Source: Candidatus Obscuribacterales bacterium (GTDB taxonomy: Bacteria; Cyanobacteriota; Vampirovibrionia; Obscuribacterales; Obscuribacteraceae). Taken from it: a DNA stretch of 64,000 nucleotides. Positions 9,068-16,900 of the stretch are shown here, piece by piece; the stretch's first letter is position 1, and every line of letters begins with the position of its first letter. The stretch covers positions 605,636 through 669,635 of the forward strand of contig JAHBVO010000006.1 of assembly GCA_019637435.1 (NCBI GenBank). The letters are read 5' to 3'. The notes beneath the pieces are model-generated. The model saw only the letters and a list, made by a program, of their open reading frames with translations. It was not told the DNA's origin and did no database searches. The position numbers and the translations under genes are program-made.

Positions 9068-9141
9068 CTCGCACTGGTTCTAAACTTGAAGCTGTCTCGG
9101 CAGCAATTGTTGGAACAAAAACGCGAAAGTCAAAACGCAAG

Positions 9142-9168
9142 AAGGGTCGAGAATATCTCGACCCTTTT
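9142..9168 (+). terminator. Rho-independent terminator after etfA
   Basis: A perfect 9-base stem GGGTCGAGA / TCTCGACCC with a 3-base loop is followed by TTTT. Two more A-T pairs extend the stem. It ends the etfBA transcript and could also stop readthrough from the minus-strand gene to its right. Confidence 0.85.
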
Positions 9169-9247
9169 CGCTCACTCACGAAAAATTCTTGGTGGAAACC
9201 GTTTCGATCACTGGAAATAGCTATCCGAAAACAGTTTCGCCGAATAC

Positions 9248-9997
9248 CTAGAACGCGCTGCGGCGAGGCATTTGACGCTCCTGCCGATGGTCAGTGCGAT
9301 CTGTCGGCATGCGTTGAATATCATCAACACGGCTTCCACCCGCCTGCCCGGTTCTGCTTACGGAATCGGTCTTGTCTTTCGTGTCGCCGTTCACTTTCGG
9401 TTCGAGCTTGGCCTTCTCGTCCGCTTTCTTCTCGTCCGCTTTCTTCTCTGCCGCTTTGTCTGCCGCTTTGTCTTTCGCTTTGTCTTTCGCTTTGTCTTTC
9501 GCCTTCTCGTTCTCTAAATCTTTGTCTTTGCTTTTTTCTTTGTCTTTGTCTTTGACAATCTCGTTCTTATCCTTACCTTCGTTCTTATCCTTACCTTCGT
9601 TCTTATCCTTACCTTCGCACTTATCCTTACCTTCGCTCTTATCCTTCTCTTCGTTCTTATCCTTACCTTCGCACTTATCCTTACTCAGTTCTTTCTCAGC
9701 GATGCTGTTCTTATCCTTGCCGTCAGTCTTTTCTGCGGACTTCAGGTCGATGAACTTACCGTCGGCGCTCTTACCGTCCCTGTTATTAACATCACGACTG
9801 TCCAAACTGACTTTCAAATCCGTCTTGAAGATGTTGTCAAATTCTAGGCTATCAGCGTTGCGCCCGTTGTTGCGTGAATCACGACTTGAGGATGCAGAAC
9901 TATTTTTCGCCATTTCCTCGAACACTTCATTGTGAAGACCGGAGTTGGAGCTCGATGACACTGCTTCGTTTTTGTTCTCGAGTTGTTCGATGTTCAT
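9248..9997 (-). CDS. Highly charged Lys/Asp/Glu-repeat protein, unknown function
   Basis: I do not recognise this 249-residue protein. It begins MNIEQLENKNEAVSSSS and soon becomes almost entirely Lys, Asp, Glu, Asn and Ser. A central block repeats a six-residue unit of the type EGKDKN or EGKDKC, and a second block repeats AKDK. The C terminus is rich in Asp and Arg. There is no signal peptide, membrane segment or known domain, and it is probably disordered. The start at 9997 is preferred because ATGAGGA lies 8 bases upstream; an ORF extension to 10042 lacks a better site. The cysteines in some repeat units are unusual for such a protein. Confidence 0.6.
   Translation of the reverse strand: MNIEQLENKNEAVSSSSNSGLHNEVFEEMAKNSSASSSRDSRNNGRNADSLEFDNIFKTDLKVSLDSRDVNNRDGKSADGKFIDLKSAEKTDGKDKNSIAEKELSKDKCEGKDKNEEKDKSEGKDKCEGKDKNEGKDKNEGKDKNEIVKDKDKEKSKDKDLENEKAKDKAKDKAKDKAADKAAEKKADEKKADEKAKLEPKVNGDTKDKTDSVSRTGQAGGSRVDDIQRMPTDRTDHRQERQMPRRSAF
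9561..9687 (-). repeat. 18-bp coding tandem repeat
   Basis: About seven imperfect 18-bp copies of a unit like TCGTTCTTATCCTTACCT (plus strand) encode the charged six-residue repeats. A shorter 12-bp unit with GCTTTGTCTTTC follows at about 9473-9503 in the same gene. Copy number may vary between strains through slippage. Confidence 0.8.
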
Positions 9998-10170
9998 TTG
10001 GGAAATCCTCATAGAAACGCAATAGGAAAGTGAGCACACCACCTGCGATACCAGTCACTTGCTCGGTACTTTGCGGCGCTCGGTGGCGGTTGGTGACTCT
10101 ATTAACCGCGATCCAATGTGAAAACAATGTGAGCACTCAAATCAGCGCACCTGTTTAAGTTTCAAAAGAG

Positions 10171-10189
10171 CGCGTTTCGAGAGAACGCG
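10171..10189 (-). terminator. Weak hairpin downstream of the orphan response regulator
   Basis: Inverted repeat CGCGTT / AACGCG with a 7-base loop lies about 54 bases after the stop of the minus-strand regulator. On the minus strand it is followed by CTCTTTTG, so it is a plausible but weak terminator. Confidence 0.35.
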
Positions 10190-10242
10190 TTCTGACCGGA
10201 CATTGTTTAAAACGGGATCAGCGAAACTTTTCATCCATCGCA

Positions 10243-10920
10243 CTACGATTTCGATTGCACTACGTAACCGAAACCGCGATTAGTTTTCACAAAATCATCC
10301 ATGCCAATCTTGGCCAGTTTGAACCGAAGCGTCTTCATACAGGTACGAACCGAATCCTCGGACCCTTCACTCTCCGAAGACCAAATGGCAGTCAGCAACT
10401 GCTTTGCAGAGTAGTGCGTATCCGGATGCTTCATCATATATTCCAACAGTGAACATTCTGTAGGCATCAATTGAATCTGTTTTGCACCGGAGTAAACGGT
10501 TCGCGTACTAACCTCCAGTTGAACACCATTTACCTGGAGTTTCTCCGACAAAACCGCAGCCGGACGGCGCAGCAAGCTGCGAACGCGAGCCGCTAGTTCG
10601 CGAATCTCGAATGGTTTTATCAGAAAATCATCCGCACCGGAATCCAAACCAGACTCCTTATAAGTGATATCACTCTGAGCGGTAAGAAACAAAATAGGAG
10701 TCTGTCCGCCATTTTTCCTAAACTGTCGGCAGACTTCCAGCCCACTCATACCCGGCAAATTCCAGTCGAGCACAATCAGGTCATAACTAAAACTGGACAA
10801 TAGCTGCATGCCGTCTTCGCCTGAGCTTGCCGCTTCGCAAACATAACCTTGCTCGCGAAACCAGGCCGTTAATTGATCGGCAATTGCCGCATCATCCTCA
10901 ACTATCAATAGTTTTGCCAT
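10243..10920 (-). CDS. OmpR-family response regulator (orphan)
   Basis: This transcriptional regulator has a receiver domain and a winged-helix output domain in 225 residues. The receiver shows Glu8/Asp9/Asp10, phosphoacceptor Asp52 in LDWNLPG, the conserved threonine in LFLTAQ and lysine in LIKPFE. The output domain covers about residues 130-222 with LMPTECSLLEYMMKHP and a recognition-helix segment VRTCMKTLRFKLAK. No histidine kinase gene is adjacent, so its partner is elsewhere in the genome. The 200-base region separating it from the charged repeat protein contains a weak terminator. It is probably its own transcript. Confidence 0.88.
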   Translation of the reverse strand: MAKLLIVEDDAAIADQLTAWFREQGYVCEAASSGEDGMQLLSSFSYDLIVLDWNLPGMSGLEVCRQFRKNGGQTPILFLTAQSDITYKESGLDSGADDFLIKPFEIRELAARVRSLLRRPAAVLSEKLQVNGVQLEVSTRTVYSGAKQIQLMPTECSLLEYMMKHPDTHYSAKQLLTAIWSSESEGSEDSVRTCMKTLRFKLAKIGMDDFVKTNRGFGYVVQSKS

Positions 10921-10929
10921 TCGCCAGGG

Positions 10930-10996
10930 TCCGTGCTAGTTCCGAATAGGCGCTAATTCGATGAGCGCTAGTTCCGAACGCGTGCCAGTTTCGAGT
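10930..10996. repeat. Four imperfect ~16-bp direct repeats between genes
   Basis: The space between two minus-strand genes is built almost entirely of variants of a GCTAGTTCCGAA-type unit (at about 10934, 10951, 10966 and 10984). They could be operator sites for the adjacent regulator gene, or a small slipped repeat. They lie upstream of the response-regulator start. Confidence 0.5.
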
Positions 10997-10997
10997 G

Positions 10998-11936
10998 CTA
11001 TTTACGCTCGCGAACTCGTTTGAGAAACACACCATATTCGCGAATGTAATCGTTCGCATCATAGTATTCAGACGCAAAAACTAGCAGCACCGCATCTTCC
11101 GAATACTTGTATTGAATTCCCCAGGTCATCGCCGGCAGGAATAATCCGAGGTTTGGTTTATCCAAAAGAAACTGCTCGCGACGCTCGCCATCATCAGCAA
11201 CTACTTGAACCGAGCCCTTCACTGCGATCAAAAACTGGTGGCACGTGATGTGCGCATGTTCGCCGCGCGTTTTCTCAGTCGGAACATCGTAAACCAAAAA
11301 ATATCTCTTAGGCGAAAACGGAATGTCGCGCTCGAACTCGCCCACGGACAGGGCGCCGCGCATATCGTTTACCGCTTTGAAATAATGCAGCTGCACACCC
11401 GCGACAGCCGACTTACGAATTCCAAAGTCCGGCGTCGTTGAAGTTTCCTTCTCGTCCATCGTGGACGTGTCGGTATCTGCGTAACCAATAATCTTTGCAG
11501 GATTGCCGACGACAATAGCATTCGGCGGGACGGAACGCGTTACAACAGCGCCGGCGCCAATCATAGCGTTGCGCCCGATTCGAATTCCGGGAAGAATCGT
11601 CGCGTTAGCACCGATCGAGGCGCCCTCCTCGACCACGATTCGCAAGAACTCATCAGGATAAACCTTACTGCGCGGTCGCTTGTCATTGGTGAAAGTGGCG
11701 TTCGGTCCAACAAAAACATTGTCCTCGAGCGTTATGCCGTCCCAAATCTGGACGCCACACTTGATAGTGACATTGTTGCCAAGCTTGACGTCGTTCTCGA
11801 TAAAAACACCGTCGCAGATGTTGCAGTTGGAGCCGATAACCGCGCCGGGTAAAACGTGAGCAAACGCCCAGATCTTGGTGTCAGCACCAACGTTTGCGGA
11901 CTCACAGATCCCCTTTTCATGTACGAAGAAATTCAT
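10998..11936 (-). CDS. Fused dTDP-sugar N-acetyltransferase / 3,4-ketoisomerase
   Basis: The protein joins two activities usually made by separate genes in pathways for acetamido-dideoxyhexoses of surface polysaccharides. Residues about 1-155 form a left-handed beta helix of hexapeptide repeats (such as VFIENDVKLGNNVTIKCGV and GASIGANATILPGIRIG) typical of WbbJ/FdtC-type acyltransferases. Residues about 175-310 form a cupin of the FdtA/WxcM type with KRYFLVYDVP, the histidine segment RGEHAHITCHQFL and a WGIQYKYSEDAVLLVFAS segment. The order acyltransferase-isomerase is known in WxcM-like proteins. No glycosyltransferases or dTDP-glucose genes flank it, so it is isolated from its pathway here. 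Which sugar is made cannot be read from the sequence. Confidence 0.85.
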   Translation of the reverse strand: MNFFVHEKGICESANVGADTKIWAFAHVLPGAVIGSNCNICDGVFIENDVKLGNNVTIKCGVQIWDGITLEDNVFVGPNATFTNDKRPRSKVYPDEFLRIVVEEGASIGANATILPGIRIGRNAMIGAGAVVTRSVPPNAIVVGNPAKIIGYADTDTSTMDEKETSTTPDFGIRKSAVAGVQLHYFKAVNDMRGALSVGEFERDIPFSPKRYFLVYDVPTEKTRGEHAHITCHQFLIAVKGSVQVVADDGERREQFLLDKPNLGLFLPAMTWGIQYKYSEDAVLLVFASEYYDANDYIREYGVFLKRVRERK

Positions 11937-12047
11937 TTGGTTTCACTGCCGATAGGTACCTCCAATAATATACGTCCTTGAAGACCATTTGTGCGTGCGG
12001 TTCAATAAGCGTAAATGATTGAAAAAACGATTCAGTCCTGATTAATT

Positions 12048-12062
12048 CTCCCAAAATGGGAG
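12048..12062. promoter_or_regulatory. Palindromic operator 1 of the higBA locus
   Basis: CTCCCAAAATGGGAG is a 15-bp inverted repeat (6-bp arms around a 3-bp centre) found again, identical, 33 bases downstream. Antitoxins of the HigA type repress their own operon by binding such dyads. The assignment is inference from position and symmetry. Confidence 0.75.
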
Positions 12063-12080
12063 AAAACCATTGCCGAAATT

Positions 12081-12095
12081 CTCCCAAAATGGGAG
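12081..12095. promoter_or_regulatory. Palindromic operator 2, overlapping the higB ribosome binding site
   Basis: This second identical copy of CTCCCAAAATGGGAG is centred 33 bases (about three helical turns) from the first. Its right arm forms GGGAGG, which is also the Shine-Dalgarno sequence of the toxin ATG at 12101. Bound repressor here would sit over the start of the transcript. Confidence 0.75.
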
Positions 12096-12100
12096 GATAG

Positions 12101-12433
12101 ATGTTAGTTGGGGCCACAATCCGTATGAAGATCAACCACTGGGGCAGGGCGCGCCAATTCATCAAAGACCACCCTGAAGCAGCTAGCCCTTTACGAAACT
12201 GGAAGAAGTCAGTCGTCGAAGCCACTTGGACCAGCTTTCCAGAAATCAAAGAGACGTTCAACAGTGTCGATTGGTACGGGGGAGCGAGCATCTTTAACAT
12301 TGCTGGCAACAACCTCCGACTGATTGCTATCTGCCGCTTTGAATTAGGCCGACTGTATATCGACAAAGTTTTGACGCATGAAGAATACGATAAAGGCGCC
12401 TGGAGAAAGCGTTACGATAAGAAAAAGAAATAG
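12101..12433 (+). CDS. higB: HigB-type mRNA interferase toxin
   Basis: HigB toxins of the RelE-like fold cut mRNA on the ribosome. The 110-residue protein shows family features: a start resembling MKINHWGRARQFIKDHPEA, a central WKKSVVEATWTSFPEIKETF, the NIAGNNLRLIAIC strand and the C-terminal VLTHEEYDKGAWRKRY. The family normally begins at the internal methionine at 12125, but GGGAGG sits 4 bases before 12101, so I keep the longer start with eight extra residues. The toxin gene comes first, and the antitoxin follows after 12 bases, the order typical of higBA. Twin palindromes sit just upstream. Confidence 0.88.
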   Translation: MLVGATIRMKINHWGRARQFIKDHPEAASPLRNWKKSVVEATWTSFPEIKETFNSVDWYGGASIFNIAGNNLRLIAICRFELGRLYIDKVLTHEEYDKGAWRKRYDKKKK

Positions 12434-12445
12434 CGGAGGTGACTA

Positions 12446-12868
12446 ATGAAACTAGTCTACAAGCCCGACAAGAAATACCTAGACTGCATCAAGCGATTTC
12501 CTCTGAAGCCACTGCGTTCAGATGAAGAAAACGAGATGGCCGCAAAAATTTGCGATGAACTCTTGGACAACTTTGATTCTCTATCGGAGCAAGAGCATGA
12601 TTATTTTGAGGTTCTATCAAAGCTGGTCGAAGAATACGAATCACAATGGCAAGAAGAGAAGAATGTCGAACCCCGTGAGCTGATTGTTTTTCTCATGGAG
12701 CAAAATAAGCTCACTCAAACCGATTTAATACCGGAATTTGGTAGCTCTTCTCGCGCTTCCGAATACTTGGCTGGTATGCGCGATTTATCGCTAAAGCAAA
12801 TACTCAAACTTGCCAAACGGTTTCAATTATCTCCAACAGCATTCATCAGCAGAGAGCAAATGAAGTGA
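12446..12868 (+). CDS. higA: HigA-type antitoxin with helix-turn-helix
   Basis: This 140-residue protein should neutralise HigB by direct binding and repress the operon. The N-terminal half is acidic and helical (SDEENEMAAKICDELLDNFDSL), consistent with toxin binding. The C-terminal half is a Cro/C1-type helix-turn-helix with MEQNKLTQTDLIPEFGSSSRASEYLAGMRDLSLKQILKLAKRF, about residues 85-130. A very strong ribosome binding site (GGAGGTGA, 12435-12442) precedes the ATG, which would give more antitoxin than toxin, as expected. It is related to the larger HigA proteins paired with PF09907-type toxins. Confidence 0.87.
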   Translation: MKLVYKPDKKYLDCIKRFPLKPLRSDEENEMAAKICDELLDNFDSLSEQEHDYFEVLSKLVEEYESQWQEEKNVEPRELIVFLMEQNKLTQTDLIPEFGSSSRASEYLAGMRDLSLKQILKLAKRFQLSPTAFISREQMK

Positions 12869-12927
12869 ACTCAGAATCGCGCAAAGCCACTCGGTTTAAC
12901 ACAGGTAATTAAAGAAAGATATCGAGC

Positions 12928-13725
12928 TTAAACATTTGGCTGTACCAGCTTCAACAACTGGTCCTCCGGAAGTTCACTGGCGTAAACCACATCGATGCCC
13001 TGCCTGGAAAACATAACGAGATTGACATTGCCAACGCGTGAAATTGATGTCTGTTTGTCACCGAATCTATGGTTGGGTTCGAATTTTATGACCCCAGACG
13101 GCGCTTCGTAGCAGTCGATACAAATGTCACTGCCATCTTTTTTGAAACACATGCGGACAATTTCTTTGCCGTTCGCTTGAAGGATTTCAGCACCACCCAG
13201 GTTGTATGCAACCAGTTTCGCATCAATCAATGGAAATCCAACCTCGGCTTTTTGAGCCAGTTCTATAGAACGTGATGAGAATCCGTCATCGTAGTTCTGC
13301 AAGTCCATGCCATGCGAAGTCTTGCTAATTAATTCATCTAATGTCAAATCTTTGGATGCCTGAAGAGAAACAGTTTCGCCAGCGACAGTGTTGCCCCCTT
13401 GTAATTTCGCATTGGTCAAGAATGCGGCGACAAGCACCAGAGGCAGAATGCATGCAACTGCAAGAAGCCACGTATTTTTTCCGACAACGCTCTTTTCTTT
13501 TTCGACAAGATCGAGATTGAGTTTAATTTTCGATTCCAGATCTGTATTTGGAGGAAAGGTTTTGACAATATCTTTCACCCCTGAGCGAACAAGCAAGGCG
13601 CTATTCCAGATGCTTGAGCACCTTGTGCATTCACCGATGTGGCTGTTAAATAGAGCTGTTTGTTCAACGGTAAGTTCGTTGTCGAGCGCAGGCGAACAAA
13701 GCGCACGAGCCTCATCACATTTCAT
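12928..13725 (-). CDS. Zinc-finger anti-sigma factor
   Basis: This membrane protein very likely binds and holds inactive the ECF sigma factor whose gene overlaps its start by 11 bases. The N-terminal cytosolic part carries the ZAS-type zinc motif HIGECTRC (HxxxCxxC) near residue 30. One transmembrane helix follows (about residues 85-107, TWLLAVACILPLVLVAAFL). The 150-residue outer domain has no motif I recognise, but contains an ICIDCYE segment with two cysteines. It shares an operon with a methionine sulfoxide reductase, so oxidative stress is a reasonable signal; that is inference. Confidence 0.85.
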   Translation of the reverse strand: MKCDEARALCSPALDNELTVEQTALFNSHIGECTRCSSIWNSALLVRSGVKDIVKTFPPNTDLESKIKLNLDLVEKEKSVVGKNTWLLAVACILPLVLVAAFLTNAKLQGGNTVAGETVSLQASKDLTLDELISKTSHGMDLQNYDDGFSSRSIELAQKAEVGFPLIDAKLVAYNLGGAEILQANGKEIVRMCFKKDGSDICIDCYEAPSGVIKFEPNHRFGDKQTSISRVGNVNLVMFSRQGIDVVYASELPEDQLLKLVQPNV

Positions 13726-14311
13726 TCGTTTGCTCCCCTCTGGGTAGGTTTTTACTCCGCGCGGAATCGGGAATTTCCTGTGCCGTCAAAAACTCGGCTA
13801 ACGCTCTTCGGGCTCGATACAGCCGAGACATTACTGTTCCGATTGGTACACCTAATAGATCGGCGATATCTTGATATTTCATATCACTGACTTCACGCAT
13901 CACAAATGGTGTCGCAAACTGATCGGGTAATGATGCGATTGCGGCAGCAAGCAGATCGAGAGTGAAGTTCTGCGAAACCAACTCGTCAGGACCTATTTGC
14001 TCATCGATCAAGCTTTCGACGAGACCGTCGTCTCCATCGAGAGTTAACAACGTTGGTCTTCCCTGCATGCTACTGACCCGATCCTTGATTGTATTCAGAA
14101 GTATTGTGTAGAGCCACGAGCGCTCATTGGTTTCTTCCTTATAAGAATCGATCGATCTGAATGCCTTCATGAACGTCTGTTGAACAACGTCTTCCGAGTC
14201 TTCATGACTGTTTAAACGAACTCGTGCGTATTTGTAAAACTCGCTCGAATATTTGTTGACCCAGAGACCAACCTTATCCTTTTTCGAATTCGTTCTTCGC
14301 CAGATATTCAT
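13715..14311 (-). CDS. ECF-type RNA polymerase sigma factor
   Basis: This 198-residue sigma-70 family protein has the two ECF domains. Region 2 appears as YKYARVRLNSHEDSEDVVQQTFMKAFRSIDSY followed by SWLYTILLNTIKDR. Region 4 is ASLPDQFATPFVMREVSDMKYQDIADLLGVPIGTVMSRLYRARRAL, with a helix-turn-helix. A non-conserved linker of about 40 residues joins them. The stop is overlapped by the anti-sigma ATG, giving tight coupling. The start lies 15 bases after the stop of msrBA, so the three genes are most likely one operon and the sigma factor may drive its own transcription together with the repair enzyme. Confidence 0.92.
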   Translation of the reverse strand: MNIWRRTNSKKDKVGLWVNKYSSEFYKYARVRLNSHEDSEDVVQQTFMKAFRSIDSYKEETNERSWLYTILLNTIKDRVSSMQGRPTLLTLDGDDGLVESLIDEQIGPDELVSQNFTLDLLAAAIASLPDQFATPFVMREVSDMKYQDIADLLGVPIGTVMSRLYRARRALAEFLTAQEIPDSARSKNLPRGEQTNEM

Positions 14312-14326
14312 AGGATGACGCCGGTA

Positions 14327-15418
14327 CTATTTGAACGTCACGTGACAGCCGGTATTCCCATGCTTGGCGAAATAGTCCTGGTGATGTTCTTCCGCGGTAT
14401 AAAACTTGTTGAATGGCTCCAGTGATGTGACGATTTTTCCGTTCACCTTTCCGGATGCTTGGTACTCAGCAATCGCTTTTTCTGCTTCTGCTTTTTCCTC
14501 TGGAGTTGAGTAGAAAATTGCCGACCTGTATTGATCGCCAATGTCGGGTCCCTGACGATTGACAGTTGTAGGGTCGTGCAGTTTCAAGAAATCAATAACC
14601 AGCTGGTTGTAGGTGATCAACTTCGGGTCGAACACTACACGCACGGTTTCTGCGTGTCCTGTCCCGTGTTCGCATACTTGGGCATATGTTGGATTCTCTG
14701 TTTTTCCACCGGTGTAACCAACAGTGGTGCTCGCCACTCCGGCGGTTCCTTTCAAGATGTCCTCTACTCCCCAGAAGCATCCTGCCGCGAAGTATGCTAC
14801 GTCCTTGCCATCTTTTCTCACCTTATCATCGTCTGCGACGGTGTAAAACGGTTTGTCAGCTTCTGCTGCGGTGTTAGGCTTCGCGGATGAACTCGCGACT
14901 GTTCCTTGCTTCTGATCAAAAGATAGAGAAGCTGAATTGATGCAGAAGCGCTTCCCAGTTGTTTTGGGTCCGTCGTCGAAAACATGTCCAAGGTGCGCTT
15001 CACACTTCGAGCAAACAACCTCATCGCGTTGCATGCCGTAACTGTTATCGGAGGCGACTTTGACGCTGCCTTTGTCTACTGGTCGATCAAAACTTGGCCA
15101 TCCCGTTCCAGAATCAAATTTATTGTCTGAAACAAACAACGGCTGACCGCAGTTAACACATTTGTACTCACCAGCGGCGTGGTTGTCCCAATACTCTCCA
15201 GTGAAAGCGCGCTCGGTGCCCTTCTCTCGAGTGACGTGATACTGCAATGGTGTCAGCTTCTTTTTCAATTCCTCAGCAGGTATCTCGCTTATTTTTTTCG
15301 TCATGTTGTCCTTCTTCTCTGAAACAGGTTGGGGCTGCTGCGCGTTGGTGCTGGAGCATGAACTCAAAAAGATCAAGCAAATGAGACTTGCAGCAAATGT
15401 ATATTGACTTTTAGGCAT
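14327..15418 (-). CDS. Lipoprotein methionine sulfoxide reductase, MsrB-MsrA fusion
   Basis: This enzyme repairs oxidised methionine: MsrB reduces the R and MsrA the S sulfoxide, both regenerated by a reductant such as thioredoxin. A lipoprotein signal peptide with lipobox LSSC (Cys21) anchors it outside the cytosol. The MsrB domain (about 40-165) has the zinc pairs CVNC and CSKC and the catalytic cysteine in RFCINSAS. The MsrA domain (about 205-360) starts with FAAGCFWG, carrying its catalytic cysteine, and has GYTGGKTENPTYAQVCEHGTGHAE and HHQDYF. Domain order is MsrB first, the reverse of PilB-type proteins. It heads an operon with an ECF sigma factor and its anti-sigma factor. Confidence 0.95.
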   Translation of the reverse strand: MPKSQYTFAASLICLIFLSSCSSTNAQQPQPVSEKKDNMTKKISEIPAEELKKKLTPLQYHVTREKGTERAFTGEYWDNHAAGEYKCVNCGQPLFVSDNKFDSGTGWPSFDRPVDKGSVKVASDNSYGMQRDEVVCSKCEAHLGHVFDDGPKTTGKRFCINSASLSFDQKQGTVASSSAKPNTAAEADKPFYTVADDDKVRKDGKDVAYFAAGCFWGVEDILKGTAGVASTTVGYTGGKTENPTYAQVCEHGTGHAETVRVVFDPKLITYNQLVIDFLKLHDPTTVNRQGPDIGDQYRSAIFYSTPEEKAEAEKAIAEYQASGKVNGKIVTSLEPFNKFYTAEEHHQDYFAKHGNTGCHVTFK

Positions 15419-15614
15419 CGGAGAATTCTTCCCTCGGCAGTGTTCGAGAGCTAATACCGGTGGGGTTCAGGTTTTATTCCCTGCCCAATATTAATTCTTA
15501 AAACCGCAGACAAGTCAGTTCGCCAAAACGCTTTCCCGACCCGACCTGTATTTTAAACCGGAAGTCACCACCCATGGAGCTACAGTTCACTCAATTCGAC
15601 ACCGTTTTACTTTT

Positions 15615-16229
15615 TCACCATGAGTAAATTTCCACATCCTCTCGTACTTGCAAATCGGGTCCTTCATCGAACTCGATGTCTGCGTAAATCTCGTTCATCG
15701 TTATCGTGACCGTGTCATCACAGATGTCCAGCTCAAGAGATTCGCCGCTACCAATTACTTGAACGGTCCATTCATCATCGACCTTTCGAAATATTTCCAG
15801 TCGCTTTCTCGTTTGGTGAACGATCACATATTGCGTTACCGAATCCACATGCCTATATGCAACGAGCTTTTCACGTCGATCTGTTGATGCTGTGGAACGA
15901 GAAAGTACTTCGAATATTACTGTTGGTGTTTTCGTATAAACGCTCTTCTTATCAAATGCGCCGCAGTCGATCATCAAATCCGGATAGTAGAAACAGTTCA
16001 AATCTTCGATGCGAACCTTCATATCTGAAATGTAGACGGTGCATCCCTTTCCCTGAAGTTTAGCGCGGAGCGACATGGCAATATTTAATGCGATTACGTT
16101 GTGGGCTGCAGAGCCTCCGGTCATCGCGAAAACTTGCCCATCGACATATTCGTGTCTCTGCTTTTCCGCCGCTTCAAAGATCAGGTATTGCTCAGGCGTG
16201 AGGTTCGATAGCTTTTGCTGCTTTCCCAC
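15615..16229 (-). CDS. Uma2-family (DUF820) putative endonuclease
   Basis: Uma2 proteins have a PD-(D/E)xK nuclease fold and are common in cyanobacteria and relatives; their natural role is poorly known. This protein begins LTPEQYLIFEAAEKQRHEYVDGQVFAMTGGS. It continues with HNVIALNIAMSLRAKL, then the active-site-type YISDMKVRI and YYPDLMID, and PTVIFEVLSRSTASTDRREKL. A GTG at 16229 is preferred as start because GAGGAA lies 6 bases upstream; a GTG at 16250 is the alternative. A TATAAT hexamer on the minus strand lies at 16261-16266. A damaged copy of the 3' third of the gene occurs at about 58,640-58,842. Confidence 0.85.
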   Translation of the reverse strand: MGKQQKLSNLTPEQYLIFEAAEKQRHEYVDGQVFAMTGGSAAHNVIALNIAMSLRAKLQGKGCTVYISDMKVRIEDLNCFYYPDLMIDCGAFDKKSVYTKTPTVIFEVLSRSTASTDRREKLVAYRHVDSVTQYVIVHQTRKRLEIFRKVDDEWTVQVIGSGESLELDICDDTVTITMNEIYADIEFDEGPDLQVREDVEIYSW

Positions 16230-16373
16230 GGCACATTCCTCTTCGATCACCGATGAGTAAATTATACGGTGAACCGATCAAAATTTTGGACAGGCCTTGC
16301 CAGTTTCTGTCGGGAAAAAAGAGTTTTTGAGAGTTGAGCCAAGATCTAAATCTTGAATTTCTCATACTGTTAA

Positions 16374-16655
16374 TCAGGGAGTTAGCGTCTTAGTTTCGAC
16401 CTTCTCAGACCCATCGGAGTATCGAAGGATGGTGCAGATTTTTCCCGGAGCCAGCCCAGGGTACTTGTCCATCACCTTTCTCTTGACCAGATCGTAGTCG
16501 GGGTGATCAACCGGATACTCCCGTCTTGATTGACCATTTACCACATGAACGACTTTCTCGTCCTCTGCCCTTATTGAGATGGTCTCCCAGAACACAGTGC
16601 GCTTTTGAGAATCAGCCTGGGTAGGGTTCGTTTGTTCTATGTCCTTGCTCTCCAT
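16374..16655 (-). CDS. Small hypothetical protein
   Basis: I do not recognise this 93-residue soluble protein. It starts with a short polar, acidic stretch. It then has a beta-rich middle (TVFWETISIRAEDEKVVHVV) and a segment YPVDHPDYDLVKRKVMDKYPGLAPG before another strand (KICTILRYSDGSEKVET). The regular alternation suggests a small folded domain. It stands alone between the Uma2 gene and other small genes. A Met-rich signal or membrane segment is absent. Confidence 0.55.
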   Translation of the reverse strand: MESKDIEQTNPTQADSQKRTVFWETISIRAEDEKVVHVVNGQSRREYPVDHPDYDLVKRKVMDKYPGLAPGKICTILRYSDGSEKVETKTLTP

Positions 16656-16900
16656 GGTTCAAATTCCTCTGTTCTTGGCTTGAAACTTAGTTTTCAACGC
16701 TTCGTCAACATGCTGGACTAAATTTCTTACGGATGGAAAAGCCTTCCAGAACAAGCTTTGATCCTCCGGAAATGGGCATCCTCCATGTCTCATCGCCATC
16801 AACTGAGCCGCTCAAACTTCCCGATATTTATTGATGTCCATTCTGAACAAATAATATCGATGGGCATTGGACTTAACGGCTCCATTCTTCCTCTTTAGTG
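16656..16900. other. Intergenic region, nothing recognised
   Basis: These 245 bases between two minus-strand small genes carry no good reading frame, repeat or hairpin that I can see. A promoter for the 16374-16655 gene should lie near the left end. Confidence 0.4.

Noticed and set aside
9561..9687. Possible CRISPR array
   Set aside because: The repeat unit is 18 bp, contiguous with no spacers, and codes for regular peptide repeats.
9372..9935. 187-codon plus-strand frame rich in Ser/Phe/Leu
   Set aside because: It is the antisense shadow of the charged repeat gene; Lys/Asp/Glu codons read backwards give Phe/Ser/Leu.
11917..12366. 149-codon minus-strand frame over the higB region
   Set aside because: It is antisense to the HigB toxin and to its palindromic operators.
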